Assembly: GCF_009189165.1 (NCBI RefSeq)
Contig: NZ_CP045118.1
Location: 6,076,001-6,140,000, forward strand
Source: Pseudomonas sp. SCB32
Lineage (GTDB): Bacteria; Pseudomonadota; Gammaproteobacteria; Pseudomonadales; Pseudomonadaceae
Direction: 5' to 3'
Length of the DNA: 64,000 nucleotides
Below the pieces are notes generated by a model that was not told the DNA's origin, ran no database searches, and saw only the letters and a program-made list of their open reading frames with translations. A program made the translations under genes and the position numbers. Shown here piece by piece: positions 27,672-36,561 of the stretch. Each line of letters starts with the position of its first letter. The first letter of the stretch is position 1.

Positions 27672-29054
27672 TTAGAGCACGCCGATTTCCTGGGCAGTGC
27701 GGTCGACCGCGCGGCGGGTCTTCTCGACCAGCTCGTCGATCTCGGCACGGCCTGCGACCAGCGCCGGCGCCATGATCATGCGGCCGAGGGTGGAGCGAAT
27801 GATCAGGCCCTCCTCGAAGCCGATGGTGCGGCAGCGCCAGGCGATGTCGTTTTCGTTGTCGAAGCGCTTGCGGGTGGCCTTGTCCTGGACGAACTGCAGC
27901 GCGGCGACGAAGCCGGCGCCCTGGATGTCGCCCACCAGCGGGTGGTTGCCGAAGACTTCGCGCAGGCACTGCTGCAGGTACGGACCGGTGTCGTTCTTCA
28001 CCTGGTTGACCCAGCCCTCGTCACGCAGCGCGCGCAGGTTGGCCACGGCTACCGCCGCCGCCACCGGGTGGCCGGAGTAGGTCAGGCCGTGGGCGAACAC
28101 GCCGCCCTCTTCCACCAGGGTCTGGGCAATGCGCTTGCTCAGCACCAGGCCGCCCATGGGGATGTAGCCGGAGGTCAGGCCCTTGGCGATGGACAGGGTG
28201 TCGGGCTGGAAGCCGAAGTGCTGGTGGGCGAACCACTCGCCGGTACGGCCGAAGCCGCCGATCACTTCGTCGGCGCACAGCAGCACGTCGTACTGACGGC
28301 AGATGCGCTGGATTTCCGGCCAGTAGCTTTCCGGCGGGAAGATCATGCCGCCGGCGCCCTGGAACGGCTCGGCGATGAAGCCGGCGACGTTTTCCGCGCC
28401 CAGTTCGAGGATCTTCTCTTCCAGCTGCAGCGCGCAGCGACGGCCGAACTCGGCCGGGGTCAGGTCACCGCCGGCAGCGAAGAAGTAGGGCTCGTCGATG
28501 TGCGCGATGTCCGGGATCAGGCCGCCCATCTCGTGCATGAACTTCATGCCGCCCAGGGCGGTGGCCGCCAGGGTGGAGCCGTGGTAGCCGTTCCAGCGGC
28601 CGATCATGATCTTCTTCTGCGGCTTGCCGGCAACCTGCCAGAAGCGGCGCACGGTACGGATCAGCACCTCGTTGGCCTCGGAGCCGGAGTTGGTGTAGAT
28701 CGCGTGGCTGTAGTGGTCGGGCAGCAGGCTGAAGAGGGTCTCGGAGAGCTCGATCACCGCCGGGTGGGTGGTGTGGAAGAACATGTTGTAGTAGGGCAGT
28801 TCATCCAGCTGCGCGGTGGCGGCGGCGGTCAGGTCCTTGCGGCCGTAGCCCAGGTTGGTGCACCACAGGCCGGACATGCCGTCGAGGTAACGGTTGCCGT
28901 CGTTGTCCCACAGGTGCAGGCCTTCACCACGCACCATTACGCGCGGGCCTTCGGCGTTCAGCGCCTTCTGGTCGAGGAAGGCATGAATGTGGTGAGCCGC
29001 GTCCGCTTTCTGATAATCGCGGGTTTCACGTTGCGGTCTGATCTGGTCGGTCAT
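27672..29054 (-). CDS. Class III aminotransferase (polyamine/beta-alanine-pyruvate type)
   Basis: A 460-aa PLP-dependent omega-aminotransferase. Signatures are GMSGLWCTNLGYGRKDL, YTNSGSEANEVLIR, WNGYHGSTLAATALGG, the PLP aspartate in LLCADEVIGGFGRTG, and the Schiff-base Lys in SIAKGLTSGYIPMGG (about residue 291). Close relatives transfer amino groups from putrescine, cadaverine or spermidine to pyruvate. In this operon it would turn a deacetylated amine into an aldehyde for the neighbouring dehydrogenase. ATG start at 29054. Confidence 0.88.
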   Translation of the reverse strand: MTDQIRPQRETRDYQKADAAHHIHAFLDQKALNAEGPRVMVRGEGLHLWDNDGNRYLDGMSGLWCTNLGYGRKDLTAAATAQLDELPYYNMFFHTTHPAVIELSETLFSLLPDHYSHAIYTNSGSEANEVLIRTVRRFWQVAGKPQKKIMIGRWNGYHGSTLAATALGGMKFMHEMGGLIPDIAHIDEPYFFAAGGDLTPAEFGRRCALQLEEKILELGAENVAGFIAEPFQGAGGMIFPPESYWPEIQRICRQYDVLLCADEVIGGFGRTGEWFAHQHFGFQPDTLSIAKGLTSGYIPMGGLVLSKRIAQTLVEEGGVFAHGLTYSGHPVAAAVAVANLRALRDEGWVNQVKNDTGPYLQQCLREVFGNHPLVGDIQGAGFVAALQFVQDKATRKRFDNENDIAWRCRTIGFEEGLIIRSTLGRMIMAPALVAGRAEIDELVEKTRRAVDRTAQEIGVL

Positions 29055-29246
29055 CGACGTTCTCCAAGTTCCCGAGGCGTACGTCTGGCCATCGGGGATT
29101 GCAGGGGATCGAGGGCGACGGACTTACCTGGGCAGTCTCACCGGCCGTCTCGAGCGGTTCGGGTACGAAAACAGGGTAGAGCATCTCTCGCTTGATCCGC
29201 CGGACCACAACCCGCAACGGGTGTGCGGGTCGGGTCCGGGCCGGAA

Positions 29247-30737
29247 TCAGCGCAGCTGGAACCAGGTGGTCTTCAGCTGGGTGTATTTGTCGAACGAGTG
29301 CAGCGACAGGTCGCGGCCAAAACCGGACTGCTTGCCACCGCCGAACGGAATCGCCGGGTCCAGGGCGTCCACGGTGTTCACCGACACGGTGCCGGCGTTC
29401 AGGCGGCGCGCCACGCGGTGGGCACGGTGCAGGTCGTCGCTCCACAGGGAGGCGGCCAGGCCGTAGATGCTGTCGTTGGCCATGCGCACGGCGTCGTCTT
29501 CGCTGTCGAACGGAATCACCGCCAGCACCGGGCCGAACACCTCGTCGCGGGCCAGGCTCTGCTCCGGGCGCACGCCGGTGAAGATGGTCGGCTCGATGAA
29601 GTTGTCGGAACCGTTGAAGCTCAGCTGGCGGCCACCGCAAGCGAGCGTGGCGCCGTCGCTGGCGGCCTGGTCGATGCAGCGCATGATGCCGGCGGTCTGC
29701 TTGCCGTCGACGATGGCGCCGGCACGGCTGGCCGGGTTCAGCGGGTCGCCCGGCGCCCAGTTGCGGGCCTTGGCGATCAGGCGCTCGACGAATTCGTCGT
29801 GGATCGAACGCTCCACCAGCAGGCGCGAGTTGGCCGAGCAGACTTCGCCCTGGTTGAAGAAGATGCCGAAGGCGGCTTTTTCAGCGGCCAGATCGAGGTC
29901 GCGGCAGTCGGCGAACACCAGGTTCGGGCTCTTGCCGCCGCACTCCAGCCAGACCTGCTTGAGGTTGGACTGGGCGGAATACTGCATGAAGTACTTGCCG
30001 ACCTGGGTCGAGCCGGTGAACACCAGGGCGTCTACGTCCGGGTGCAGACCCAGCGCCTTGCCGGCGGCTTCGCCCAGGCCGGTGACCACGTTCAGCACGC
30101 CTTCGGGCAGGCCGGCTTCCAGCGCCAGCTCGGCCAGGCGCAGGGCGGAGAACGGCGACTGCTCGGCAGGCTTGAGCACCACGGAGTTGCCGGCGGCCAG
30201 GGCCGGCGCCAGCTTCCAGGCGGCCATGTCGAGGGGGAAGTTCCACGGCACCACGGCACCGATCACGCCCAGCGGGGTGCGGGTGATGGTGGCCAGGGCG
30301 TCCTGCGCGGTCGGCGCAACCTGGTCGTAGAGCTTGTCGAGGCTTTCGGCGTACCAGGAGAACACGCCAGCGGCGCCGGGCACGTCGATGTTCCAGGCAT
30401 CCATGACCGGCTTGCCCATGTTCAGGGTGTCCAGCAGGGCCAGCTCGTCGCGATGAACCATCATCAGCTCGGCGAGCTTGAGCAGCACGGCCTTGCGCTC
30501 GCGCGGCGCCATGCGCGCCCAGGGACCGGTCTCGAAGGCCTGGCGGGCGACACGCACGGCGGCGTCGACTTCGGCCTCGCCGCAAGCGGCGACATTCGCC
30601 AGCAGACGGTTGGTCGCCGGGTCGACGGATGCGAAGGTGGCACCGTCACGAGCGGCCACGCGGCGGCCGCCGATCAGGGCGCTGTCGATGAAGGTCTGCC
30701 GGGCAGCGCGCTGCTGCCAGTCGTTGAGCTCGTACAC
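29247..30737 (-). CDS. Aldehyde dehydrogenase (aminoaldehyde/PuuC-KauB type)
   Basis: A 496-aa NAD(P)-dependent aldehyde dehydrogenase. It has the cofactor loop FTGSTQVGKYF, the general base in LECGGKSPNLVF (about residue 265) and the nucleophile Cys in FNQGEVCSANSRLLVE (about 297). The start is the GTG at 30737 (VYELNDWQQRA), with AGGAG seven bases upstream; a TTG one codon earlier is less well placed. The likely substrate is an amino- or gamma-glutamyl-aminoaldehyde made by the aminotransferase encoded next. Confidence 0.88.
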   Translation of the reverse strand: MYELNDWQQRAARQTFIDSALIGGRRVAARDGATFASVDPATNRLLANVAACGEAEVDAAVRVARQAFETGPWARMAPRERKAVLLKLAELMMVHRDELALLDTLNMGKPVMDAWNIDVPGAAGVFSWYAESLDKLYDQVAPTAQDALATITRTPLGVIGAVVPWNFPLDMAAWKLAPALAAGNSVVLKPAEQSPFSALRLAELALEAGLPEGVLNVVTGLGEAAGKALGLHPDVDALVFTGSTQVGKYFMQYSAQSNLKQVWLECGGKSPNLVFADCRDLDLAAEKAAFGIFFNQGEVCSANSRLLVERSIHDEFVERLIAKARNWAPGDPLNPASRAGAIVDGKQTAGIMRCIDQAASDGATLACGGRQLSFNGSDNFIEPTIFTGVRPEQSLARDEVFGPVLAVIPFDSEDDAVRMANDSIYGLAASLWSDDLHRAHRVARRLNAGTVSVNTVDALDPAIPFGGGKQSGFGRDLSLHSFDKYTQLKTTWFQLR

Positions 30738-30912
30738 CAAGGCACTCCTGCTTCAAGTCGCATCACGGGGCGACTTTGTTGTTCTGGATATGCAATCGAT
30801 GGTCGCCCAAGCCCCGGCCTAGGAAAATTATTAAATTTGTCTTCGGGGTATATGAAAAAGCTGGGCAGCCCGCACCAGCCTGGTTCGAGGCGCACCGCTA
30901 CGGGGCTCCCCG

Positions 30913-31713
30913 TCAGCGGGTGAGCGCGCTGTACAGCTCCGGGCGGCGGCCTGGCAGGTAGGGGAAGGTCTCCGTCAGATGGGTCCGCTGGTGCGGGTCC
31001 AGGTCCACCAGCAGCATGCTCTCACCCGAGCCGGCCACCGCCAGCCGCTGGCCGTCGGGCGCGGCGATGCAGGAGCCGCCGAGGAACTGCAGCCCCTCCT
31101 CCACCCCGCTACGGCTGCAGCAGGCGACGAACAGCTGATTCTCCAGCGCCCGCGCCGGGGCGATCACGCTCGACACCACGGCGTATTCCGGGGTCAGCGC
31201 GGTGGGAATCAGGACCAGTCCGGCGCCGTTCAGGGCATGGGTGCGCACCGCCTCGGGGTATTCCAGGTCTACGCCATTGAGCAGCCCGATGCGCCAGCCG
31301 GCGTACTCGAAGGGCAGCCCCAGGCGATCACCGGCGCTGAACAGCTCCGCTTCCATGGCGCCGAACAGGTGGGTCTTGCGGTAATGCGCGATGGGTTCGC
31401 CGCTCGGGCCGATCACCTGCACCGAGTTGTACGGCTTGCCGCCCTGGGGATGGCGCTCGGCGTAGCCATAGGCGATGGCGATGCCCAGGCGCCGCGCCAC
31501 CAGCTCGCCGATGCAGCGCGCCGATGGGCCATCCGCCGCCTCGGCCAGCTCGGCCATGCGCTGCGGGACGTTGTAGCCGCCCAACCACAGCTCCGGGCAC
31601 AGCAGTAGCTGCGCGCCGGCCGCCGCGGCGGCGTCGGCCTGGCGTTCCAGCTGTTCGAGATTGCCGGCGATGTCACCGGGAAGTCCGCAGGTCTGCCACA
31701 GGGCGATGCGCAT
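30913..31713 (-). CDS. Nitrilase-superfamily protein lacking the catalytic cysteine
   Basis: A 266-aa carbon-nitrogen hydrolase fold protein starting MRIALWQTCGLPGD, with GGAGTAAAGCTC upstream. The catalytic Glu (CPELWLGGY, E41) and Lys (HYRKTHLFG, K113) are present. The position normally held by the nucleophilic Cys (consensus GxxICYDxxFPE) reads IGLLNGVDLEYPE, so Gly147 replaces Cys. As written it should not hydrolyse amides or nitriles by the usual mechanism. It is the first gene of the amine operon, divergent from the LysR regulator. It could be a binding or regulatory paralogue, or a sequencing or mutational loss. Confidence 0.8.
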   Translation of the reverse strand: MRIALWQTCGLPGDIAGNLEQLERQADAAAAAGAQLLLCPELWLGGYNVPQRMAELAEAADGPSARCIGELVARRLGIAIAYGYAERHPQGGKPYNSVQVIGPSGEPIAHYRKTHLFGAMEAELFSAGDRLGLPFEYAGWRIGLLNGVDLEYPEAVRTHALNGAGLVLIPTALTPEYAVVSSVIAPARALENQLFVACCSRSGVEEGLQFLGGSCIAAPDGQRLAVAGSGESMLLVDLDPHQRTHLTETFPYLPGRRPELYSALTR

Positions 31714-31903
31714 GAGCTTTACTCCGAGCTGCGTGTAGGGGAATTGCGCGGTCGCCGGAGTATGCCCGTGCCCGGCGGGACGCAGCAGACGGTCAAGGCC
31801 ATGAAAAATGTGGTCGCCAGCGAGGAAAATCTTCGCCATGGCCCATCCCCGCGGGCCGGCGCAACACGGTATCTTGTATAAAAAAGCATCAACGAGGCGT
31901 GCA
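31714..31903. promoter_or_regulatory. Divergent control region of the amine operon and its LysR regulator
   Basis: 190 bp between divergent genes, the standard location for LysR binding and both promoters. A TTGTATAAAAAAGC stretch just before the LysR gene is AT-rich and may hold its -10 region. I could not define a LysR T-N11-A site with confidence. Confidence 0.45.
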
Positions 31904-32812
31904 GTGGCTTCCTATACCTTGCGGCAATTGAAGTATTTCGTGACCACCGTGGAATGCGGCAGCGTGGCCGAGGCGTCGCGCAAGCTGTACATCGCGCAGC
32001 CGTCCATCTCCACGGCGATCAAGGGCCTGGAGGAGAGCTTCGGCGTGCAGCTGTTCATCCGCCACCACGCCCAGGGCGTCTCCCTGACCCCCAGCGGCGC
32101 GCGCTTCTACCGCAAGGCGCAGGAGCTGCTGCGCATGGCCCATGAGTTCGAGCAGAACGCCCTGGCGGACAACGACGTGGTGGCCGGGCAGATCGACATC
32201 GGCTGCTTCGAGACCGTCGCCCCGCTCTACCTGCCGCGCCTGATCGCGGGCTTCCGTGAACGCTATCCGGGCGTGGAGATCCGCATCAGCGACGGTGAAC
32301 AGCAGGAGCTGGTGCAGGGCCTGACCGCCGGCCGCTTCGACCTTGCGCTGCTCTACGACCACGACCTGGACGGCACCATCGCCACCGATCCACTGATGCA
32401 GGCCCAGCGCCCCTATGCGCTGCTGCCGGCAGACCATCGCTTCGCCCAGCAGGAGAAGGTATCCCTGCGCGACCTGGCGCTGGAGCCGATGATCCTGCTC
32501 GATGTGCAGCCAAGTCGTACCTATTTCGTGAGCATCTTCGAGGAACTGGGGCTGAACCCGCACATCGCCTTCAGCTCGCCATCGATCGAGATGGTGCGCG
32601 GCATGGTCGGCCAGGGCTTCGGCTTCTCGGTGCTGGTGACCCGCCCGCACTCGGAGTGCACCTACGACGGCAAGAAGGTAGTGATGGTGAACATCGCCGA
32701 GGACGTCAGCGCCTCCGGCCTGGTCGCCGCCTGGCTCAAGCGCGCCCAGCTGACCAAGCCGGCGCAGCTGTTCGTCGATTACGCACGGGAAGAGTTGAGC
32801 GGGCAGCACTGA
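31904..32812 (+). CDS. LysR-family transcriptional regulator
   Basis: A 302-aa regulator. The winged helix-turn-helix is YTLRQLKYFVTTVECGSVAE then RKLYIAQPSISTAIKGLEE, followed by FIRHHAQGVSLTPSGARFY. The rest is a periplasmic-binding-protein-like effector domain. The GTG at 31904 with GAGG six bases upstream gives the family-typical N-terminus; an in-frame ATG 32 codons earlier adds an unconserved leader. Position suggests it controls the divergent amine operon. Confidence 0.85.
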   Translation: MASYTLRQLKYFVTTVECGSVAEASRKLYIAQPSISTAIKGLEESFGVQLFIRHHAQGVSLTPSGARFYRKAQELLRMAHEFEQNALADNDVVAGQIDIGCFETVAPLYLPRLIAGFRERYPGVEIRISDGEQQELVQGLTAGRFDLALLYDHDLDGTIATDPLMQAQRPYALLPADHRFAQQEKVSLRDLALEPMILLDVQPSRTYFVSIFEELGLNPHIAFSSPSIEMVRGMVGQGFGFSVLVTRPHSECTYDGKKVVMVNIAEDVSASGLVAAWLKRAQLTKPAQLFVDYAREELSGQH

Positions 32813-32815
32813 GGC

Positions 32816-32850
32816 CGCTTTTCGCTTTTCGCTTTTCGCTTTTCGCTTTT
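32816..32850. repeat. Five tandem copies of the heptamer CGCTTTT
   Basis: Perfect 7-bp units run immediately after the LysR stop, continuing into a REP-like palindrome. A 7-bp array does not keep frame, so copy-number change would matter only if it were transcribed or within a promoter. Confidence 0.85.
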
Positions 32851-32851
32851 C

Positions 32852-32919
32852 GTAGGAGCGAGCGTGCTCGCGAACCCGCCCAGCTGCGAGTCCTGTTCGC
32901 GAGCAAGCTCGCTCCTACA
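32852..32919. repeat. REP-like inverted repeat with GTAGGAGCGAGC ends
   Basis: The left arm GTAGGAGCGAGCGTGCTCGC with GAAC pairs with the right arm GTTCGCGAGCAAGCTCGCTC then CTAC. It is a dispersed Pseudomonas element of the same general class as the 48-nt palindromes. Confidence 0.7.
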
Positions 32920-33060
32920 AGAGCCGCATGGCCACCGGTGCAATCCTGTAGGCAGGCTCCCAAGCCCAGGACCATCCCCTCCCATCACTCCCCGTGCCCC
33001 GCGCCGACCTCCGGGGTTACAATCTCGCCCCCTTTCGTTTTCGTTGTCCCGCCCCGCCCC

Positions 33061-34089
33061 ATGCTCATCTGGAAAGAGCGCGCGCAGCGCCTGATCACCC
33101 TCGTCCTCGGCCTGCTGCAGCGCTACCCGCACATCGTCGCCCTGTTCGGCTTCTGCTCCGGGGTGTTCAGCTTCATCATGGTGGACCGTCACCGCGCCGG
33201 CTTCGCCCGGGTGATGGCCATCGTCATGCTGGTGAGCTGGGTCTGGCTGATGCTGGAAAACCTGCTCACCGACCGCTTCAAGCGCCGCTTCGGCTGGGAG
33301 GTGCCACCGGGGCTGCTGCGCTACGCGACCCAGCTGATCCACCAGGAGAGCCTGTTCTTCTGCCTGCCGTTCTTCTTCATCACCACCACCTGGAACAGCG
33401 GCCAGGCCCTGTTCACCGGCGCGCTGGCGCTCGCCGGGGTGATGGCGATCACCGACCCGATCTACTACAAGTGGCTGTCGGTGCGGCGCTGGACCTTCCT
33501 CGGCTACCACACCCTGACGCTGTTCGCGGTGCTGCTAACCGCGCTGCCGATCATCCTTCACCTGAGCACCCCGCAGAGCTACCAGGCGGCGCTGGGCATC
33601 GCCGTGCTGCTGTCCTTCCCGAGCCTGGCGGTGACCGTGAAGATCCACAAATGGTGGCGCTGGCTCGCCCTGGTCGGGCTGACCCTGTCGATCGGTGCGG
33701 TGGGCTGGTTCGCCCGCGCCTGGGTGCCGCCCTCGACCCTGTGGATGACCGAGATGGCGGTCACCGAAAGCTTCGACAACAGCCAGCGCACCCCCGGCGA
33801 CAGCCTGGAGAAGGTGAGTCTCGCGCAGATCAGGAGCCAGGGCCTCTACGCCTACACCGCGATCAATGCGCCGCGCGGTCTCAACGAGCGCATCTACCAC
33901 GCCTGGCGCAAGGACGGCCAGGAGGTCGACCGCATCGCCCTGGATATCAAGGGCGGCCGCGAGCTCGGCTACCGCGCCTGGACGCACAAGCAGAACTTCC
34001 CGTCCGATCCGGTCGGCGACTGGCAGGTTCAGGTGCTCACCGAAGCCGGCCAGGTGATCGGCACCCTGCGTTTCGAGGTCACACCCTGA
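33061..34089 (+). CDS. Membrane protein with C-terminal DUF2914-like domain (DUF5924 family)
   Basis: A 342-aa protein starting MLIWKERAQRL. It has about seven hydrophobic segments (IVALFGFCSGVFSFIMV, MAIVMLVSWVWLMLENLL, FFCLPFFFITTTW, FTGALALAGVMAI, LFAVLLTALPIILHL, AALGIAVLLSFPSLAV, LALVGLTLSIGAVGWFA). A soluble tail of about 110 residues follows, with RIYHAWRKDGQEVDRIALDIKGG and a TLRFEV ending, the DUF2914 pattern. Such proteins are conserved in Pseudomonas but uncharacterised. The longer open frame upstream crosses the repeat region and is not credible. Confidence 0.75.
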   Translation: MLIWKERAQRLITLVLGLLQRYPHIVALFGFCSGVFSFIMVDRHRAGFARVMAIVMLVSWVWLMLENLLTDRFKRRFGWEVPPGLLRYATQLIHQESLFFCLPFFFITTTWNSGQALFTGALALAGVMAITDPIYYKWLSVRRWTFLGYHTLTLFAVLLTALPIILHLSTPQSYQAALGIAVLLSFPSLAVTVKIHKWWRWLALVGLTLSIGAVGWFARAWVPPSTLWMTEMAVTESFDNSQRTPGDSLEKVSLAQIRSQGLYAYTAINAPRGLNERIYHAWRKDGQEVDRIALDIKGGRELGYRAWTHKQNFPSDPVGDWQVQVLTEAGQVIGTLRFEVTP

Positions 34090-34167
34090 CCCATCGGTTC
34101 GCTTGACCCACCTCGGCGCTTTCCCCTAAAAGTTCCTCTCCCGAGAACAGAAAGCGCCGAGAGAGTC

Positions 34168-35007
34168 ATGACCGATACCGCCCTGCACCCGTTCGACCGC
34201 GCCGTCGCCCTGCGCCCCGTGGAAGGCCAGCCCGGCCTCTACGAAGGTCACACCAGCCAGGACTACTGGAACATGGTCGGCCCCTTCGGTGGCATCACTG
34301 CGGCGATCCTCCTGCAGGGCGCACTACGCCATCCGCAACTGCTCGGCAGCCCGCTCTCGCTGACGGTCAACTACGCCAGCGCCGTGGTGGCCGGTGCCTT
34401 CCAGGTGCAGGCCACGCCGGTCCGCACCAACCGCTCCACCCAGCACTGGCTGCTGCAACTGCTGCAGGCCGACGAGAACGGCGAGCAGCAGATCACCACC
34501 ACCGCCACCCTGGTCACCGCCCTGCGCCGCGAGACCTGGAGCCAGAGCGACCTGCCCATGCCGCAGGCTCCCGCAGCCGGCGAACTGGAGCGGATGACCA
34601 TGCCGGGCAAAGCCGTGGCCTGGGTGCAGCAGTACGAGCTGCGCGCCGTCAGCGGCGCGCTTCCGACCCACTGGGACGGCCGTGGCGACCACAGCCGCAG
34701 CCAGCTCTGGCTGCGCGACGCCCAGGCCCGCCCGCTGGACTTCCTGTCCCTGGCGGCGATGAGCGACATCTTCTACCCGCGCATCTGGCTGCGCCGCGCC
34801 ACCCCGGTGCCGGCGGGCACCGTGTCGATCACCACCTACTTCCACACCGACCTCGCGCAACTGGCGGAAGTCGGCACCGGCTACCTGCTCGGTGACGCCC
34901 GTGGCCAGGCCTTCAGCAATGGCTTCTTCGACCAGTCGGCGGAGCTGTGGAGCGAGGCGGGCGAGCTGCTGGCGACCAGCAACCAGATCGTTTACTACAA
35001 GGAATGA
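34168..35007 (+). CDS. Acyl-CoA thioesterase (TesB-like double hot-dog)
   Basis: A 279-aa protein with two hot-dog halves. The first carries WNMVGPFGGITAAILLQGAL and LTVNYASAVVAGAFQVQ. The second carries DFLSLAAMSDIFYPRIWLR, TVSITTYFHTD and GYLLGDARGQAFSNGFFDQSAELW. That is the layout of type-II thioesterases cleaving acyl-CoA. It is monocistronic, with an AT-poor leader and GAGAGAGTC before the ATG. It is the last housekeeping-type gene before the integrative element. Confidence 0.82.
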   Translation: MTDTALHPFDRAVALRPVEGQPGLYEGHTSQDYWNMVGPFGGITAAILLQGALRHPQLLGSPLSLTVNYASAVVAGAFQVQATPVRTNRSTQHWLLQLLQADENGEQQITTTATLVTALRRETWSQSDLPMPQAPAAGELERMTMPGKAVAWVQQYELRAVSGALPTHWDGRGDHSRSQLWLRDAQARPLDFLSLAAMSDIFYPRIWLRRATPVPAGTVSITTYFHTDLAQLAEVGTGYLLGDARGQAFSNGFFDQSAELWSEAGELLATSNQIVYYKE

Positions 35008-35049
35008 CCCGCGTCGCTCCACGCAGGATGGCGCGGAACGGAGCGAATC

Positions 35050-35097
35050 TGTAGGAGCGCGCCATGCGCGCGATCGCGGGCATGGCCCGCTCCTACA
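35050..35097. repeat. 48-nt REP-like palindrome (copy 2)
   Basis: It differs from the copy at 11758-11805 at only two or three positions. It lies just left of the integrative element. Confidence 0.75.
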
Positions 35098-35317
35098 AGG
35101 GAACCCCAGAACAAAAAGCCCGGCACATGGTCGGCCCTGTTTTAATCCATCTATTTTTACAGAAATCTCTAATCCCTTTTGCCACGTGGCTATAAATCAG
35201 ATTCACAGAGGGTTATCGTCCAGACTCGTTTGATTTTGCTTGACTCTATCCAGCTCAAAGTGGGGGAATAAGTGGGGGTATAAATCACTCCGCTACATCC
35301 CCCACAGGAGCCAAGCA

Positions 35318-36520
35318 ATGGGAAAGCTGAACGCAAAGCTGGTCGATAACCTCGACAAGCCCGGCACATACGAGGACGGCGATGGCCTACGCCTGGTGGT
35401 GCAAGCCTCGGGCCGCAAATCCTGGGTGCTGCGGTTTCAGCTCACAGGTCGGCGCAGGGAAATGGGGCTCGGTGGCTTTCCCCAGGTCAGCCTCAAAGAT
35501 GCGCGCCTCAAGACCGCCACCTATCGCCGCCAGCTTCTTGATGGCATTGATCCTCTCGCAGCCAGAGATGCTGAGCGCGAGGCCCTGCAAACCGCCCAGA
35601 AGAGCAGCAAGGAAAAGAACGCCACTTTTGAGGAGGTTGCCAGGGAGTATTTCGAAGCTCACAGCCCAGGCTGGTCGGCCAGTTGGGCGCGAGGTTGGAT
35701 TCGTAAGCTAGAAATCCATGTGTTCAGCCGCATCGGAAAAGTCCCGGTAGCGAAAGTCGGAACCGATGAAGTACTCGCCGTCCTTCGCCCTATTTGGGCC
35801 ACGAAGAACCGCACTGCTGATGAGGTGCGCTCGCAAATAGAGCAGATCCTCGACGCTGCGAAAGCACGAGGCCGGCGTACGGGTGAAAACCCTGCTCGCT
35901 GGCGCGGCCATCTGGATAACCTGTTGAGCCGAGCCGACAAGAAAAAAGCCAGGAAGCAAACCAGCTTTGCCGCAATATCTTGGCAAGACGTTCCGAAGTT
36001 AATTCAGCAACTCCAAGCAATGAATACTCGTGACGCTCAAGCAATGCAGTTGTTAATCATGACTGGATCGCGCTCGCACATGGTCCGGCAAGCTCGGTGG
36101 GATGAGTTCGACTTTAAAGATCGTACCTGGTCCCTTTCCGCTGAACGAATGAAGGCCCGCGCTGCGTTTGTAATTCCGCTACCAGAACAGGTTATTGAGT
36201 TTCTGCGATCAATCCCGAAGGTTGATGAAAGTTCTTACTTATTTCCAGGTCAAGGCCGCTCCGGAGTAATGCACGCTGACGCCATGCGAAAGCTACTTCA
36301 AGAAGAGCTTCAATACGACGGCGTTACTTGTCACGGCTTCCGCTCTACCTTCCGCGACTGGGCTGGAGAGTGCACAAACTACCCACGAGAAATATGCGAA
36401 CTAGCACTCGCACACGATGAGCGAGGGCAAACCGAGAGCGCCTACTCTCGATCCAATTTTCTGGAGAAACGTCGCGCTTTGATGACTGACTGGGCGGGCT
36501 ATCTAGCCAGTGGTAAATAA
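35318..36520 (+). CDS. Tyrosine recombinase/integrase
   Basis: A 400-aa phage/island integrase with an N-terminal DUF4102-like arm-binding domain (LVVQASGRKSWVLRFQLTGR, MGLGGFPQVSLKDAR). The C-terminal catalytic domain shows LLIMTGSRSHMVRQARWDE (first Arg, about 251), CHGFRSTFRDW (His-x-x-Arg, about 339-342) and AHDERGQTESAYSRS with the nucleophile Tyr (about 375). The start MGKLNAKLVDNL has AGGAG seven bases upstream; an in-frame ATG 26 codons earlier is less likely. It sits at the left edge of the element. Codon use is less GC-biased than the flanks, consistent with transfer. Confidence 0.93.
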   Translation: MGKLNAKLVDNLDKPGTYEDGDGLRLVVQASGRKSWVLRFQLTGRRREMGLGGFPQVSLKDARLKTATYRRQLLDGIDPLAARDAEREALQTAQKSSKEKNATFEEVAREYFEAHSPGWSASWARGWIRKLEIHVFSRIGKVPVAKVGTDEVLAVLRPIWATKNRTADEVRSQIEQILDAAKARGRRTGENPARWRGHLDNLLSRADKKKARKQTSFAAISWQDVPKLIQQLQAMNTRDAQAMQLLIMTGSRSHMVRQARWDEFDFKDRTWSLSAERMKARAAFVIPLPEQVIEFLRSIPKVDESSYLFPGQGRSGVMHADAMRKLLQEELQYDGVTCHGFRSTFRDWAGECTNYPREICELALAHDERGQTESAYSRSNFLEKRRALMTDWAGYLASGK

Positions 36521-36561
36521 TGATATCTCGGAGGCGCTTAGCGCCTCCGCATATCAATTCA

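Noticed and set aside
35100..35317. A tRNA or tmRNA 3' end as the integration target of the element
   Set aside because: No T-arm/CCA-type sequence is visible, and no matching direct repeat was found at the right side by eye.
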